The notes: generated from the letters alone by a model not told the origin. Counted from the stretch's first letter, positions 40,086 to 50,848 are shown. The stretch: 64,000 bases of DNA from Pseudomonas fluorescens (GCF_000730425.1 NZ_CP008896.1:2976001-3040000); one strand, 5' to 3'. Made by a program: numbers and translations.

Positions 40086-41431
40086 TGCAGCGCCTCGGCA
40101 AGTTTGCCGTGCAGGCCGCCGAAGCCGCCGTTGCTCATGATCACCACGTGGGTACCGGGCTTGGCCTGGCTCTTGACCCGCTCGATGATGCCTTCCAGCG
40201 AATCGCTGACAATCGACGGCACGGTGCAGAGCCTGGCCACGGCCTCCAGGTCCCAACCCAGGTTGGCCGGCGCATACCACACCACTTGGTCGGCATCGTT
40301 GACGCTTTCCGGCAGGCCGTCGCGGTGCGCGCCCAGCTTCATGGAGTTGGAGCGTGGCTCGATAATCGCGATCACCGGCGCATCGCCGACGCGCTTGCGC
40401 AGGCCGTCAAGGGTGGTCGCAATCGCCGTGGGATGGTGGGCAAAGTCATCGTAGATGGTAATCCCGTTCACTTCGGCGACCTTTTCCATCCGCCGCTTGA
40501 CGCTTTTGAACGCACTCAACGCAGCAATGCCCATGGCCGGCACCACGCCAACATGGCGCGCCGCCGCGAGGGTGACCAAGGCGTTGGCGACGTTGTGCTG
40601 GCCAGTCATGTCCCAGTCGACAATCCCCTGGGGCTCACCCTCAAACAGCACTTCGAACCGGGAGCCATCCTCGCGAAGCAACTTGACCTGCCACTGGCCG
40701 CCCGCCCCCGTGGTTTGCACCGGTGTCCAGCAACCCATCTCGATCACGCGCTGCAAGGCAGGCTCAGTGGTGGGGTGGATCACCAGGCCTTCGCTGGGAA
40801 TGGTGCGCACCAGGTGATGGAATTGCCGCTCGATGGCCGGCAGATCGGGGAAGATGTCTGCGTGATCGAACTCCAGGTTGTTCAGGATCGCTGTGCGTGG
40901 GCGGTAGTGAACGAACTTGGAGCGTTTATCGAAGAAGGCGCTGTCGTATTCGTCAGCCTCGATCACGAAGAACGGCGTGCCACCCAAGCGCGCCGACACC
41001 GCGAAATTCTGCGGCACGCCGCCAATCAGAAAACCGGGGCTCATGCCCGCGTGTTCCAGTACCCAGGCCAGCATGCTGCTGGTGGTGGTCTTGCCATGGG
41101 TACCGGCCACCGCCAGCACCCAGCGGCCTTGCAGCACATGATCAGCCAGCCATTGCGGGCCGGAAACATAAGGCAGGCCTTTGTTCAGCACGTATTCCAC
41201 GGCAGGGTTGCCACGGGACATGGCATTGCCGATCACCACCAGGTCCGGCACCGGATCGAACTGCGCCGTATCGTAGCCTTGGGTCAGCTCAATGCCCTGG
41301 GCCTGCAATTGCGTGCTCATGGGCGGATAAACATTGGCATCGGAGCCGGTGACATGATGGCCCAGCTCTTTGGCCAGGACCGCCATCGAACCCATGAAGG
41401 TGCCGCAAATACCGAGAATGTGAATGTGCAT
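40082..41431 (-). CDS. mpl: UDP-MurNAc:tripeptide ligase Mpl
   Basis: Mur-family ligase that joins recycled L-Ala-gamma-D-Glu-meso-DAP to UDP-MurNAc. The 449-aa protein shows [20 protein letters not shown], the ATP-binding [35 protein letters not shown] and the C-terminal [11 protein letters not shown]. Recycling ties it to LdcA and the transglycosylases in this window. The ATG at 41431 gives the family N-terminus; the upstream extension is rejected. Confidence 0.95.
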   Translation of the reverse strand: MHIHILGICGTFMGSMAVLAKELGHHVTGSDANVYPPMSTQLQAQGIELTQGYDTAQFDPVPDLVVIGNAMSRGNPAVEYVLNKGLPYVSGPQWLADHVLQGRWVLAVAGTHGKTTTSSMLAWVLEHAGMSPGFLIGGVPQNFAVSARLGGTPFFVIEADEYDSAFFDKRSKFVHYRPRTAILNNLEFDHADIFPDLPAIERQFHHLVRTIPSEGLVIHPTTEPALQRVIEMGCWTPVQTTGAGGQWQVKLLREDGSRFEVLFEGEPQGIVDWDMTGQHNVANALVTLAAARHVGVVPAMGIAALSAFKSVKRRMEKVAEVNGITIYDDFAHHPTAIATTLDGLRKRVGDAPVIAIIEPRSNSMKLGAHRDGLPESVNDADQVVWYAPANLGWDLEAVARLCTVPSIVSDSLEGIIERVKSQAKPGTHVVIMSNGGFGGLHGKLAEALQ

Positions 41432-41697
41432 AGTCGACCTCGTAAAACATCGAGGCAGGTTAGCGCAGGGTGGAAATATTCGCACTCTTTTAGCGATTAG
41501 CGTGCGCTCTTTTCCATCAGCGATCACTGATAAACAGCCGGTGGCTTTTTTCTGAAATTTTCCCGCATTTCAATGAATTGAAATCAGGCTCGGCATTTGC
41601 AGAGCGCCCCCTAAAACGCCGAGCACTGATAGTGCGTGCCTTCAGCAACAGGTACAACAGTGTTTAAACTGCCGGTTCAACAGCAAGCAGTCCACTT

Positions 41698-42807
41698 TCA
41701 AACCGTCTCTTCTTTGCCCTGAGTCTCCAATTCTCGAATGGCAACCATCCTCCCAATTCCCTTATTGATCGCCTCATTCCTCTTATCAAGTGCATCCAAT
41801 CGATCCGTAACTCTTTGAGACCCGGGCGTCGGGTCACCTTTATAAGGTTTAAAAACAAAATCAAACTCTGCCGCGATCACACTCAAGTTTTTTTCTGCTG
41901 CATCGTAGAGTTTCTCAAGGTTATCGAGACGCTTATTTGTTTCAGTTGGCCAGTTCGGACTTTTTCCAAGAGCCTTGGCATCTCCCCCCTCCGCTAGCGT
42001 CTGGATTGTGTTGGTCGCATACAAAAGCTTTAGTTCGGAGTTTTCCAAGCGCAACTTAGTCGTTGCGACATCGTCCACTCCCGCACTACTTGCCGCCGCT
42101 ACGGCGCCATTGGCTAGCTGACTGGGGGCCGGCAGATGAGCCGGAGGAAGTAACGGGGTACTGGCGCTAAAGCTGCCTTTGATACTTTCACCACTCCAGA
42201 CAGACCCCGCGTAAGCACCAATACTTAACGGAGTGCTGACAAGCCCATTTACAGAAGCATTGACAAAAGCATCACGGACGACGGTTTTAAGTGAAGGGCC
42301 GGTTTTAAATACACCTGCCTTGACCAGGCGGTCCGCTGCAATCAAATTGGTTGCCACATCACCGAAGGTCTTGGGTTGTGCAACAACGGGCTTGGACGGC
42401 CCACTCAATAGCAAGCCTGGGTGCTGCGACTTGTGGACGATTTCCCTGAAGCTAGATATCCCCTTGCTGTTCTGAACGCCAACGGCTGGACGGGGAGTCA
42501 CCTGTGGCTTGGGGGTAAACGTTCCTGCCGTCCCGAAAGATGGAACCGTGGGGTTCTTTGGCACGGGTTTGGGAAATACCCTGGGAAACGCCGGGAATTT
42601 AAATCCTCTTTTTTCACGCTTAGCCCCCTTGGACGAGTTTTCTCCCGCCGCATTCACATCCCTGGATGCCGGGGCATCCCGACTGTCTGCTGACTCGCTC
42701 CAGCCCGTCGTACTTTTTGTACCGGCGGGCGTAGGGTGACTGAGTAAATCAGCCGATGAATCTTTAACTTGCAATAAAACTAAAGCAGGAGAGTTGGCAA
42801 TATTCAT
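41698..42807 (-). CDS. Unknown 369-aa protein with effector-like N-terminus
   Basis: I do not recognise this protein. It has no signal peptide. Residues 1-50 are rich in Ser, with Ile at position 3 and no acidic residue before position 16 (MNIANSPALVLLQVKDSS), as in P. syringae type III effectors. A Pro/Lys-rich stretch follows (FPKPVPKNPTVPSF), a mildly hydrophobic part (NGLVSTPLSIGAYAGSVW), and a coiled-coil-like C-terminus (about residues 250-365). GAGGTGA lies ahead of the ATG. It is AT-richer than its neighbours and interrupts the mpl-eatR order known from P. aeruginosa, so it was probably acquired. No hrp box or chaperone gene is seen. Confidence 0.7.
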   Translation of the reverse strand: MNIANSPALVLLQVKDSSADLLSHPTPAGTKSTTGWSESADSRDAPASRDVNAAGENSSKGAKREKRGFKFPAFPRVFPKPVPKNPTVPSFGTAGTFTPKPQVTPRPAVGVQNSKGISSFREIVHKSQHPGLLLSGPSKPVVAQPKTFGDVATNLIAADRLVKAGVFKTGPSLKTVVRDAFVNASVNGLVSTPLSIGAYAGSVWSGESIKGSFSASTPLLPPAHLPAPSQLANGAVAAASSAGVDDVATTKLRLENSELKLLYATNTIQTLAEGGDAKALGKSPNWPTETNKRLDNLEKLYDAAEKNLSVIAAEFDFVFKPYKGDPTPGSQRVTDRLDALDKRNEAINKGIGRMVAIRELETQGKEETV

Positions 42808-43195
42808 ACTTTCACCTCTATAGCAAATAAATATATCCCTTACGCATCATTACACAATCCATTCATTCCAAAAGCCGCCCCTCACAGAACAACCCATCCT
42901 TCCCTTCCCTCCAAGTACAAAAAAACAAATCCCAGCCCCATAAAACACACAACAAAATCATTAAAACCCATACTTACGAAATAAAAAAACTAAATAAGTA
43001 CCACACCAAAACCGTCCCTGCAAAAAGCCTAAAAGACTGAACAGGTATCTAACAAAGAACAATATTTCATTTATCAGGCACGACAAAACCTAGGCAATAC
43101 ACCCACTAATTGCACGCACTCTCAGGCCAAAATCGCCGAATGCGGGCAAGCCATCCTTGAAAGGAGTAGGTAAGCAGGAAGTATTGCCGTTTTAC
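42808..43195. other. AT-rich gap without genes
   Basis: 388 bases, clearly AT-richer than the flanks, with A-runs. No ORF, REP or terminator of note is seen. It presumably holds the promoter of the unknown gene at 42807 and remnants of the insertion that brought it in. Confidence 0.6.
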
Positions 43196-45118
43196 TCAAC
43201 CTGCGGAGCGTAAAGCGATTCCATGCTTGCGTAACTTGCGGTAGAGCGTATTACGGCTGACGCCCAGTTGCTCCGCGACAATGCTCATATGCCAGCGCTG
43301 CTGCTCCAGCATGGCAAGCAATACCAGACGCTCGGCATCCGCCAAAGGCTGCTTGCCCCGGTGCTCGGTGATTTGCGCCTGGGAAGGCGACTGACGAATC
43401 ATCGCTGGCAAATCGTTTAATCCTATACACCCAGCTTCACACAATGCGGCCAAGGTACGCAGCACCGTACGCAATTGTCGGACGTTACCCGGCCAGGAGA
43501 AGTCCAACAGCGCCTGGCGGGCCTCAGCATCGAGCGCTATCACCTGCCCCTCTGCTTCCTGTGCCAGTAAAAAATCCAGCAACTGCGACTTGTCACTGCG
43601 CTCACGCAACGGCGGCAATGCCACTTCCAGGCCGTTGAGGCGATAGTACAAATCCTCACGGAAGGTGCCGTCGGCCACCCGCGCCAGCAAGTCACGGTGG
43701 GTTGCACTGATGATGCGCACATTCACCGCTTGCGGTTCGCCACCAATGGGCACCACCAGCCGATCCTCCAGTACCCTCAATAACCGAGTCTGCAAGGCCA
43801 GGGGCATGTCGCCGATTTCGTCAAGGAACAAGGTGCCACCATCGGCCTGTTGCAACTTGCCGCGCATGCCCTCCTTGCGGGCGCCAGTGAAGCTGCCGCC
43901 GCGATAACCAAACAACTCGCTCTCGATCAGGCTTTCAGGGATCGCCGCGCAGTTCAGCGCGACAAAGGCCTTGTCGGCCCGCTGGCTGGCGTGGTGCACC
44001 GCCTTGGCGAAGGCCTCTTTGCCGGAACCGGTTTCGCCATTGATCAGCAACGGCACATCACGCTCGAAGACCCGCAAAGCCTTGCGAAAATCGCTTTGCA
44101 GCCGCTCATCCCCCAGGCAAATACCCGGCATACGTGGCCGCTCAATCTTGGGCGGCGCCTGTACCAGGGGGCTCGGCGCCCGACGTGCCTCACCACGCAG
44201 AACCGCAAACAGGCTGCGCCCATCACGAGTGCGCAGGGGCCAACTGGCGCTGGCGTTGGCACTGGCGCGTGCGAGCAAGTCATCCAGCCGACAGTCGAAA
44301 AACATCTCCACCGGCAGGCCCAGCAAGCGCCCGCGTGGCAGGCCCAGCAAGTTCTGCGCGCTTTGGTTGAGCGCACAGATCCGCCCTTCGCCATCGAATG
44401 CCAGCAACCCTTCGCTGAACAGGCCCACGGATTCGGCCTGCAAGTGAAAACGCAGTAACCAGTGATGTTCGAAGTGGCGCAGGAAATAGCAGCTCTCGAT
44501 CATCTTCGCCGAGAGATTGACCAGTGCCATGGTATGGAACTGGCTCTGGCGCGACACCGCTTCGCGGGCCGACGATACGTCGAGCACTGCCAGTAAATCG
44601 CCATGGGGGTCGAACACCGGGCTGGCGGAACAGGTCAGCCCCGTATGGCGCCCGCGAAAATGTTCGTCGCGATGAATGGTCAAGGCCTGACGCTCCACCA
44701 GGCACGTACCGATGCCGTTGGTGCCTTCGCAGGCCTCGCTCCAGTCGGCGCCGAGCCACAGGCCGGCCTGCTCGAAGACCTTGCGCTCGCTGGGCGCGGT
44801 GACGCAATTGAGGATCACCCCCCGCGCATCGGTCAGCAGCACGGCGTGGCCGGCGCCGGAAAGCTGTTGATGCAGGTTGTTCATTTCAGTGCCGGCGATG
44901 TGCAGCACTTGTTGCAGACGCTCGCGGCTTTCCAGCAGGCGATCATGCTCCAGCACCGTGGGGGCGATGCCCAAGGCCGGGTCGAGGTGATAGTCCTCCA
45001 GGCAGCGCAGCCAGGAGCGGGCAATCGATGGGTCGCTGCCGGGCCCGTGCAGCGGATCCTGGCCACGGGTGACGGTCAGGACCTGCCGGGCATGTCGGCT
45101 GAAATGATCGTTGTGCAT
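43196..45118 (-). CDS. eatR: Sigma54-dependent activator of ethanolamine catabolism (EatR-like)
   Basis: Enhancer-binding protein of 640 aa, AcoR type. An N-terminal sensor region (GAF-like, about residues 70-230; CEGTNGIGTCLVERQALTIH), a PAS-like segment (about 240-330), the AAA+ domain with Walker A GETGSGKEAFAK, the sigma54-contacting loop ESELFGYRGGSFTGARKEGM and GTLFLDEIGDMP, then a Fis-type HTH (LGVSRNTLYRKLRKHGI). The contact loop reads GSFTGA instead of GAFTGA. Divergent from the aldehyde dehydrogenase; in P. aeruginosa the orthologue EatR drives this operon with RpoN. Start at 45118 (MHNDHFSRHARQ). Confidence 0.87.
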   Translation of the reverse strand: MHNDHFSRHARQVLTVTRGQDPLHGPGSDPSIARSWLRCLEDYHLDPALGIAPTVLEHDRLLESRERLQQVLHIAGTEMNNLHQQLSGAGHAVLLTDARGVILNCVTAPSERKVFEQAGLWLGADWSEACEGTNGIGTCLVERQALTIHRDEHFRGRHTGLTCSASPVFDPHGDLLAVLDVSSAREAVSRQSQFHTMALVNLSAKMIESCYFLRHFEHHWLLRFHLQAESVGLFSEGLLAFDGEGRICALNQSAQNLLGLPRGRLLGLPVEMFFDCRLDDLLARASANASASWPLRTRDGRSLFAVLRGEARRAPSPLVQAPPKIERPRMPGICLGDERLQSDFRKALRVFERDVPLLINGETGSGKEAFAKAVHHASQRADKAFVALNCAAIPESLIESELFGYRGGSFTGARKEGMRGKLQQADGGTLFLDEIGDMPLALQTRLLRVLEDRLVVPIGGEPQAVNVRIISATHRDLLARVADGTFREDLYYRLNGLEVALPPLRERSDKSQLLDFLLAQEAEGQVIALDAEARQALLDFSWPGNVRQLRTVLRTLAALCEAGCIGLNDLPAMIRQSPSQAQITEHRGKQPLADAERLVLLAMLEQQRWHMSIVAEQLGVSRNTLYRKLRKHGIALRSAG

Positions 45119-45223
45119 ATTCTTATTGTTCTCCTGTTGCGCGGGACACGCCGCCGACCGGGACAACCAGCATCCTCCAGGCCTTGGCGCATTGCAATCC
45201 CGGGGCGACCCATGGGTCACGTT

Positions 45224-45274
45224 CTGTATCGCTTATGGCACAAAGTGTCACTCAGACTGTATCGATCGTGCCAC
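45224..45274 (+). promoter_or_regulatory. Candidate EatR upstream activating sequence
   Basis: Two copies of CTGTATCG (45224-45231 and 45257-45264), a near-palindrome TGGCACAAAGTGTCA (45236-45250) and TGCCAC (45269-45274) lie 55-105 bases upstream of the -24/-12 promoter. Spacing suits an enhancer for a sigma54 activator. Inferred from position and symmetry. Confidence 0.5.
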
Positions 45275-45328
45275 AGCAAAACCTTGCCGCAACCCCCAAA
45301 GCCTTGATTTACCTGGCCCACAAGGCAC

Positions 45329-45344
45329 TGGCCCGACCTTTGCT
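45329..45344 (+). promoter_or_regulatory. Sigma54 (-24/-12) promoter of the ethanolamine operon
   Basis: TGGCCCGACCTTTGCT has GG and GC exactly ten bases apart and matches the RpoN consensus (TGGCACG-N4-TTGCW) but for one base in the -24 element. It lies about 65 bases before the aldehyde dehydrogenase ATG and in front of no other gene, next to a sigma54 activator gene. Confidence 0.8.
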
Positions 45345-45409
45345 CTACGCTTTATCAAGCGCAGCCACGCTGCACTCCAATAAACATAAGAAGTCAGGAG
45401 ATACCCACC

Positions 45410-46930
45410 ATGCGTTACGCACACCCCGGTACTGAAGGCGCTATCGTTTCGTTCAAGGCCAAGTACGGCAACTACATCGGTGGCGAATTTGTTGCTCCGG
45501 TCGATGGCAACTATTTCACCAATACTTCACCGGTGAACGGCAAACCCATCGCCGACTTCCCGCGCTCCACGGCCAAGGATATCGACAAGGCGCTGGACGC
45601 CGCCCACGCCGCCGCTGACGCCTGGGGCAAGACCTCGGCCCAGGACCGCTCGCGGGTGCTGCTCAAGATTGCCGACCGCATCGAACAGAACCTGGAACTG
45701 CTGGCCATTACCGAAACCTGGGACAACGGCAAGGCAGTGCGCGAAACCCTCAACGCCGACATCCCCCTGGCCGCTGACCACTTCCGCTACTTCGCCGGGT
45801 GCATCCGCGCCCAGGAAGGCAGCAGCGCCGAGATCAACGAACACACCGCCGCTTATCACTTCCACGAACCCCTGGGCGTGGTCGGGCAGATCATCCCGTG
45901 GAACTTCCCGCTGCTGATGGCCGCCTGGAAACTCGCACCGGCCCTGGCCGCCGGTAACTGCGTGGTGCTCAAGCCCGCCGAGCAGACCCCACTGGGCATC
46001 AACGTGCTGATGGAAGTGATCGGCGACCTGCTGCCACCTGGCGTGTTGAACGTGGTCCACGGTTTCGGCAAGGAGGCAGGCGAAGCCCTGGCCACCAGCA
46101 AGCGCATCGCCAAGATCGCCTTCACCGGCTCCACCCCGGTGGGCTCGCACATCATGCATTGCGCGGCCGAGAACATTATTCCGTCCACTGTCGAGCTGGG
46201 CGGCAAGTCGCCGAACATCTTCTTCGCCGACATCATGAAAGCCGAACCGCAATTTATCGAAAAGGCCGCTGAAGGCCTGGTACTGGCATTCTTCAACCAG
46301 GGCGAAGTGTGCACCTGCCCATCCCGTGCGCTGGTGGAAGAGTCGATCTACGACGACTTCATGAAAGTGGTGATGAAAAAAGTCGAGTCGATCAAACGTG
46401 GCGATCCGCTGGACACCGACACCATGGTCGGCGCCCAGGCGTCCGAGCAACAGTTCGACAAGATCCTGTCGTACCTGGAAATCGCCAAGGGCGAAGGCGC
46501 CGAGCTGCTGACCGGCGGCAAGGTGGAGAAACTGTCCGGTGACCTGGCCAGCGGCTATTACATCCAGCCGACCCTGCTCAAGGGCACCAACAAGATGCGC
46601 GTGTTCCAGGAAGAAATCTTTGGCCCGGTAGTGAGCATCACCACCTTCAAGGATGAAGCCGAAGCCCTGGCGATTGCCAACGATACCGAATTTGGCCTGG
46701 GCGCAGGCTTGTGGACCCGTGATATCAACCGTGCGTACCGCATGGGCCGGGCGATCAAGGCCGGGCGTGTGTGGACCAACTGCTATCACCTCTACCCGGC
46801 ACATGCGGCGTTTGGTGGCTACAAGAAGTCTGGCGTGGGTCGCGAGACACACAAGATGATGCTGGATCACTATCAGCAGACCAAGAACCTGCTGGTGAGC
46901 TACGACATCAATCCATTGGGCTTCTTCTAA
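45410..46930 (+). CDS. NAD-dependent (acet)aldehyde dehydrogenase, ExaC-like
   Basis: A 506-aa ALDH-fold enzyme. Cofactor and catalytic motifs: [30 protein letters not shown], catalytic Glu in [12 protein letters not shown] and catalytic Cys in [13 protein letters not shown]. In this operon it should oxidise the acetaldehyde released by EutBC to acetate, in contrast to the CoA-linked EutE of enteric bacteria. The same enzyme also serves ethanol oxidation in pseudomonads (exaC). CAGGAGA lies before the ATG. First gene after the sigma54 promoter. Confidence 0.92.
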   Translation: MRYAHPGTEGAIVSFKAKYGNYIGGEFVAPVDGNYFTNTSPVNGKPIADFPRSTAKDIDKALDAAHAAADAWGKTSAQDRSRVLLKIADRIEQNLELLAITETWDNGKAVRETLNADIPLAADHFRYFAGCIRAQEGSSAEINEHTAAYHFHEPLGVVGQIIPWNFPLLMAAWKLAPALAAGNCVVLKPAEQTPLGINVLMEVIGDLLPPGVLNVVHGFGKEAGEALATSKRIAKIAFTGSTPVGSHIMHCAAENIIPSTVELGGKSPNIFFADIMKAEPQFIEKAAEGLVLAFFNQGEVCTCPSRALVEESIYDDFMKVVMKKVESIKRGDPLDTDTMVGAQASEQQFDKILSYLEIAKGEGAELLTGGKVEKLSGDLASGYYIQPTLLKGTNKMRVFQEEIFGPVVSITTFKDEAEALAIANDTEFGLGAGLWTRDINRAYRMGRAIKAGRVWTNCYHLYPAHAAFGGYKKSGVGRETHKMMLDHYQQTKNLLVSYDINPLGFF

Positions 46931-46973
46931 CCCTCTAGAGGGTAAGCCGCTCCTGCATTTGAAATGCAACCGA

Positions 46974-47065
46974 CTGTAGGAGCTGGCTTGCCAGCGATAA
47001 CAATTTCACCTTCAGCCAAGAGGCTGGCTTGGCCGGCCCTATCGCTGGCAAGCCAGCTCCTGCAG
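46974..47065. repeat. REPIN between the aldehyde dehydrogenase and permease genes
   Basis: CTGTAGGAGCTGGCTTGCCA (left) and TGGCAAGCCAGCTCCTGCAG (right) are inverted, one mismatch, with about 50 bases between. It lies inside the ethanolamine operon, where it may damp or stabilise the downstream message. Confidence 0.82.
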
Positions 47066-47131
47066 TGAACTTCGCCAAGCCTTGCTACCTCATCCGGCAC
47101 AAAAAACAATAACAATGAAAGGTACTTCCCC

Positions 47132-48565
47132 ATGCCTAGCGAACCCACCAGTTCCTCGGTCGACTTCGAAAAAGTCGGCTCCGAATACTTCCAACAACGC
47201 GAACTGAAAAAAGGCGCAGCCGGCTGGGTACTCCTGGTCGGCCTCGGTGTTGCCTATGTGATTTCCGGCGACTACGCCGGCTGGAACTTCGGCCTGGCCC
47301 AAGGCGGCTGGGGCGGGATGTTCCTGGCCACATTGCTGATGGCAACCATGTACTTGTGCATGTGTTTTTCCCTCGCCGAACTGTCCTCCATGATCCCCAC
47401 CGCCGGCGGCGGCTATGGCTTTGCCCGCAGCGCGTTCGGTCCTTGGGGCGGATTCCTCACCGGCACGGCGATCCTGATCGAATACGCCATCGCCCCCGCC
47501 GCCATCGCGGTGTTTATCGGCGCCTATTGCGAGTCGCTGTTCGGCATCGGCGGCTGGATGATCTACCTGGCGTTCTACATCATCTTTATCGGTATCCACA
47601 TCTTTGGCGTCGGTGAAGCGCTGAAGCTGATGTTTGTGATCACCGCCGTCGCCGCGATTGCCCTGGGCGTGTTCCTGGTAGCGATGGTGCCGCACTTCAA
47701 CGTCGCCAACCTGCTGGATATCCCGGTGACCGAGGCCAAGGGCGCCAGCAGTTTCCTGCCGTTTGGCTATGTCGGCGTCTGGGCGGCGATTCCTTATGCG
47801 ATCTGGTTCTTTCTCGCCGTCGAAGGCGTGCCCCTGGCCGCCGAAGAAACCAAGAACCCCAAACGCGACCTGCCCCGTGGCCTGATTGGCGCGATCGTGG
47901 TCCTGACCAGTTTCGCCCTGCTGATCCTGGTGATAGCCCCCGGCGGCGCCGGCACCCTGGCACTGGTCAAGTCCGGTAACCCGCTGGTGGAGTCCCTGGC
48001 CCTGGCCTACGGCGGTTCGACCTGGATGGGCAGCTTCGTCAACCTCGTGGGCCTGGCCGGGTTGATCGCGAGTTTCTTCTCGATCATCTACGCCTACTCC
48101 CGGCAGATCTTCGCCCTCTCCCGCGCCGGCTACCTGCCGCGCAAACTGTCGCAAACCAATAAAAGCAAGGCACCGGTGCTGGCCCTGGTCATCCCCGGGA
48201 TCATCGGTTTTGGCCTGTCGCTGACCGGCCAGGGCGACTTGCTGATCCTGGTGGCTGTGTTTGGCGCGACCATTTCCTACGTGCTGATGATGGCCGCGCA
48301 TATCACCCTGCGCATCCGTCGCCCCAAAATGGAGCGGCCATACCGCACGCCGGGCGGCATATTCACTTCGGGCCTGGCCCTGATACTGGCCTGCATCGCC
48401 GTGGTGGCCGGCTTCCTGGTGGATCCACGGGTGGTGATTGGCGCGGCGATCATCTATGGAGTATTAATTGCTTACTTTGCTTTCTACAGTCGGCATCACT
48501 TGGTAGCAGGCACGCCGGAAGAAGAATTCGCGGCAATCCAGGCCGCAGAGGCCGCCTTGCACTAA
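47132..48565 (+). CDS. eat: Ethanolamine permease Eat
   Basis: APC-superfamily transporter of 477 aa with about twelve membrane segments. The start KGAAGWVLLVGLGVAYVISG and DYAGWNFGLAQGGWGGMFLA are characteristic of ethanolamine permeases (TIGR00908 type). Its place between the dehydrogenase and eutBC identifies the substrate. No microcompartment shell genes are present, so ethanolamine is used in the cytosol. Confidence 0.92.
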   Translation: MPSEPTSSSVDFEKVGSEYFQQRELKKGAAGWVLLVGLGVAYVISGDYAGWNFGLAQGGWGGMFLATLLMATMYLCMCFSLAELSSMIPTAGGGYGFARSAFGPWGGFLTGTAILIEYAIAPAAIAVFIGAYCESLFGIGGWMIYLAFYIIFIGIHIFGVGEALKLMFVITAVAAIALGVFLVAMVPHFNVANLLDIPVTEAKGASSFLPFGYVGVWAAIPYAIWFFLAVEGVPLAAEETKNPKRDLPRGLIGAIVVLTSFALLILVIAPGGAGTLALVKSGNPLVESLALAYGGSTWMGSFVNLVGLAGLIASFFSIIYAYSRQIFALSRAGYLPRKLSQTNKSKAPVLALVIPGIIGFGLSLTGQGDLLILVAVFGATISYVLMMAAHITLRIRRPKMERPYRTPGGIFTSGLALILACIAVVAGFLVDPRVVIGAAIIYGVLIAYFAFYSRHHLVAGTPEEEFAAIQAAEAALH

Positions 48566-48617
48566 ACGCTGTAAACCGCGATGCGGGCCACCGCCCGCGT
48601 CGTCATGGAGAGTCTGT

Positions 48618-50012
48618 ATGGCAAGTTTTTCCCACTCGGTCGGTGCACTGACCTACCGTTTCGATAGCCTCAAGGACGTGATGGCCAAGGCCAGCCCCGC
48701 CCGCTCCGGGGACTTTCTCGCCGGCGTCGCCGCACAGAACGATGGCGAACGTGTTGCGGCGCAGATGGCCCTGGCCAATATCCCGTTGAAGCACTTCCTT
48801 GAAGAGGCATTGATCCCTTACGAAAGCGATGAAGTCACCCGGCTGATTATCGACACCCATGACCAACAGGCCTTTGCCGTGGTCAGTCACCTGACCGTCG
48901 GCGGCCTGCGCGACTGGCTGCTCAGTGACGCAGCTGACGAACACAGCCTGCACGCCCTGGCGCCCGGGCTGACCCCGGAAATGGCCGCCGCCGTGTCGAA
49001 GATCATGCGCGTGCAGGACCTGGTGCTGGTGGCACAGAAGATCCGCGTCGTCACCCGGTTTCGCGGCACCATGGGGCTGCGCGGGCGCCTGTCCACCCGC
49101 CTGCAGCCCAACCACCCGACCGATGAACCGGCGGGTATCGCCGCGAGCATCCTCGATGGGCTGCTGTACGGCAACGGCGACGCCATGATCGGTATCAACC
49201 CGGCCACCGACAGCATCGCCTCGATCTGCGCCATGCTGGAAATGCTCGACGCAATCATCCAGCGCTACGAGATCCCGACCCAGGCCTGCGTGCTGACCCA
49301 CGTGACCACTTCCATCGAAGCCATCAACCGTGGCGTCCCCCTGGACCTGGTGTTCCAGTCGATTGCCGGCACCGAAGCGGCCAACGCCAGCTTCGGGATC
49401 AACCTGAGTGTGTTGCAGGAGGGCTACGACGCGGGCTTGAGCCTCAATCGCGGGACCCTGGGGCAAAACCTGATGTATTTCGAAACCGGCCAGGGCAGCG
49501 CTCTGTCGGCCAACGCGCACTTTGGCATCGACCAGCAAACCTGCGAAACCCGCGCCTATGCGGTGGCCCGGCATTTCAAGCCGTTTCTGGTCAATACCGT
49601 GGTCGGCTTTATCGGCCCCGAGTACCTCTACAACGGCAAACAGATCATCCGCGCCGGCCTCGAAGACCACTTCTGCGGCAAGCTGCTGGGTGTGCCCATG
49701 GGTTGCGACATCTGCTACACCAACCACGCCGAAGCCGACCAGGATGATATGGACACCCTGCTGACCCTGCTGGGCGTGGCCGGGATCAATTTCATCATGG
49801 GCATCCCCGGCTCCGACGACATCATGCTCAACTACCAGACCACCTCCTTTCATGACGCGCTCTACGCCCGGCAAACCCTGGGGTTGAAGCCCGCGCCGGA
49901 ATTTGAACAGTGGCTGGCGAAGATGGGCATCTTCACGCAAGCCGATGGCAAGGTGCAGTTTGGCAACAACCTGCCACCGGCCTTCCGCCACGCCTTGGCG
50001 CAATTGGGATGA
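48618..50012 (+). CDS. eutB: Ethanolamine ammonia-lyase large subunit EutB
   Basis: Adenosylcobalamin-dependent lyase that splits ethanolamine to acetaldehyde and ammonia, with EutC. The 464-aa TIM-barrel protein has the family segments [55 protein letters not shown] and [20 protein letters not shown]. Length is normal. Its stop is followed at once by the eutC ribosome site. Confidence 0.97.
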   Translation: MASFSHSVGALTYRFDSLKDVMAKASPARSGDFLAGVAAQNDGERVAAQMALANIPLKHFLEEALIPYESDEVTRLIIDTHDQQAFAVVSHLTVGGLRDWLLSDAADEHSLHALAPGLTPEMAAAVSKIMRVQDLVLVAQKIRVVTRFRGTMGLRGRLSTRLQPNHPTDEPAGIAASILDGLLYGNGDAMIGINPATDSIASICAMLEMLDAIIQRYEIPTQACVLTHVTTSIEAINRGVPLDLVFQSIAGTEAANASFGINLSVLQEGYDAGLSLNRGTLGQNLMYFETGQGSALSANAHFGIDQQTCETRAYAVARHFKPFLVNTVVGFIGPEYLYNGKQIIRAGLEDHFCGKLLGVPMGCDICYTNHAEADQDDMDTLLTLLGVAGINFIMGIPGSDDIMLNYQTTSFHDALYARQTLGLKPAPEFEQWLAKMGIFTQADGKVQFGNNLPPAFRHALAQLG

Positions 50013-50023
50013 AGGAGCCTCCA

Positions 50024-50848
50024 GTGCAGATCGACACACCTCAAAGCGACAACCCGTGGCTGGAACTGCGGCGCCTGACCCCAGCGCGGATTGCCTTGGG
50101 CCGCACCGGCACCAGCATTCCCACGGGAGCGCAACTGGACTTCCAGTTCGCCCACGCCCAGGCTCGGGACGCGGTCCACCTGGCGTTCGACCATGCCGGG
50201 CTGAGCACCCAGATGGCCGAGCGCGGCCGCGACAGCCTGTTGCTGCACAGCGCCGCGCCCGACCGCCACAGCTACCTGCAACGCCCGGACCTGGGGCGGC
50301 GCCTGAGCGATGAGTCGGCACAGACCCTGCGCGACTACGCCATGGCCAACCCTGGCGGGGTGGACCTGGCGGTGGTGGTGGCCGACGGTTTATCGGCGTT
50401 GGCGGTGCATAAACACACCGTGCCGTTTCTGACCCGCATGGAAGAACAGACCCACGCCGAAGGCTGGTCGCTGTCACCGGTGATTCTGGTGGAGCAAGGC
50501 CGGGTGGCAGTCGCCGATGAAATCGGCCAGTTGCTCGGCGCCAAAATGGTGGTGATCCTGATCGGCGAACGGCCGGGGCTCAGTTCGCCGGACAGCCTGG
50601 GGCTGTATTTCACCTACAACCCCAAGGTGGGCCTTACCGACGCTTACCGCAACTGCATTTCCAATGTGCGCCTGGAGGGCTTGAGCTACGGCATGGCAGC
50701 ACACCGCTTGTTGTACCTGATGCGTGAGGCCTGCCGGCGACAGCTGTCGGGGGTCAACCTTAAGGATGAGGCACAGGTTCAGACGCTGGAAACGGATGAT
50801 CCGGACTTGATGAAAGGTAACTTCCTGCTCAGCCCGCCAAAGGAGTGA
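50024..50848 (+). CDS. eutC: Ethanolamine ammonia-lyase small subunit EutC
   Basis: Cobalamin-binding partner of EutB. The 274-aa form begins at a GTG (50024) preceded by AAGGAG six bases upstream; an ATG at 50009 overlapping the eutB stop would add five residues and also fits. Motifs: [44 protein letters not shown] and [17 protein letters not shown]. Cobalamin or its adenosylation is not encoded here. Last gene of the operon. Confidence 0.95.
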   Translation: MQIDTPQSDNPWLELRRLTPARIALGRTGTSIPTGAQLDFQFAHAQARDAVHLAFDHAGLSTQMAERGRDSLLLHSAAPDRHSYLQRPDLGRRLSDESAQTLRDYAMANPGGVDLAVVVADGLSALAVHKHTVPFLTRMEEQTHAEGWSLSPVILVEQGRVAVADEIGQLLGAKMVVILIGERPGLSSPDSLGLYFTYNPKVGLTDAYRNCISNVRLEGLSYGMAAHRLLYLMREACRRQLSGVNLKDEAQVQTLETDDPDLMKGNFLLSPPKE

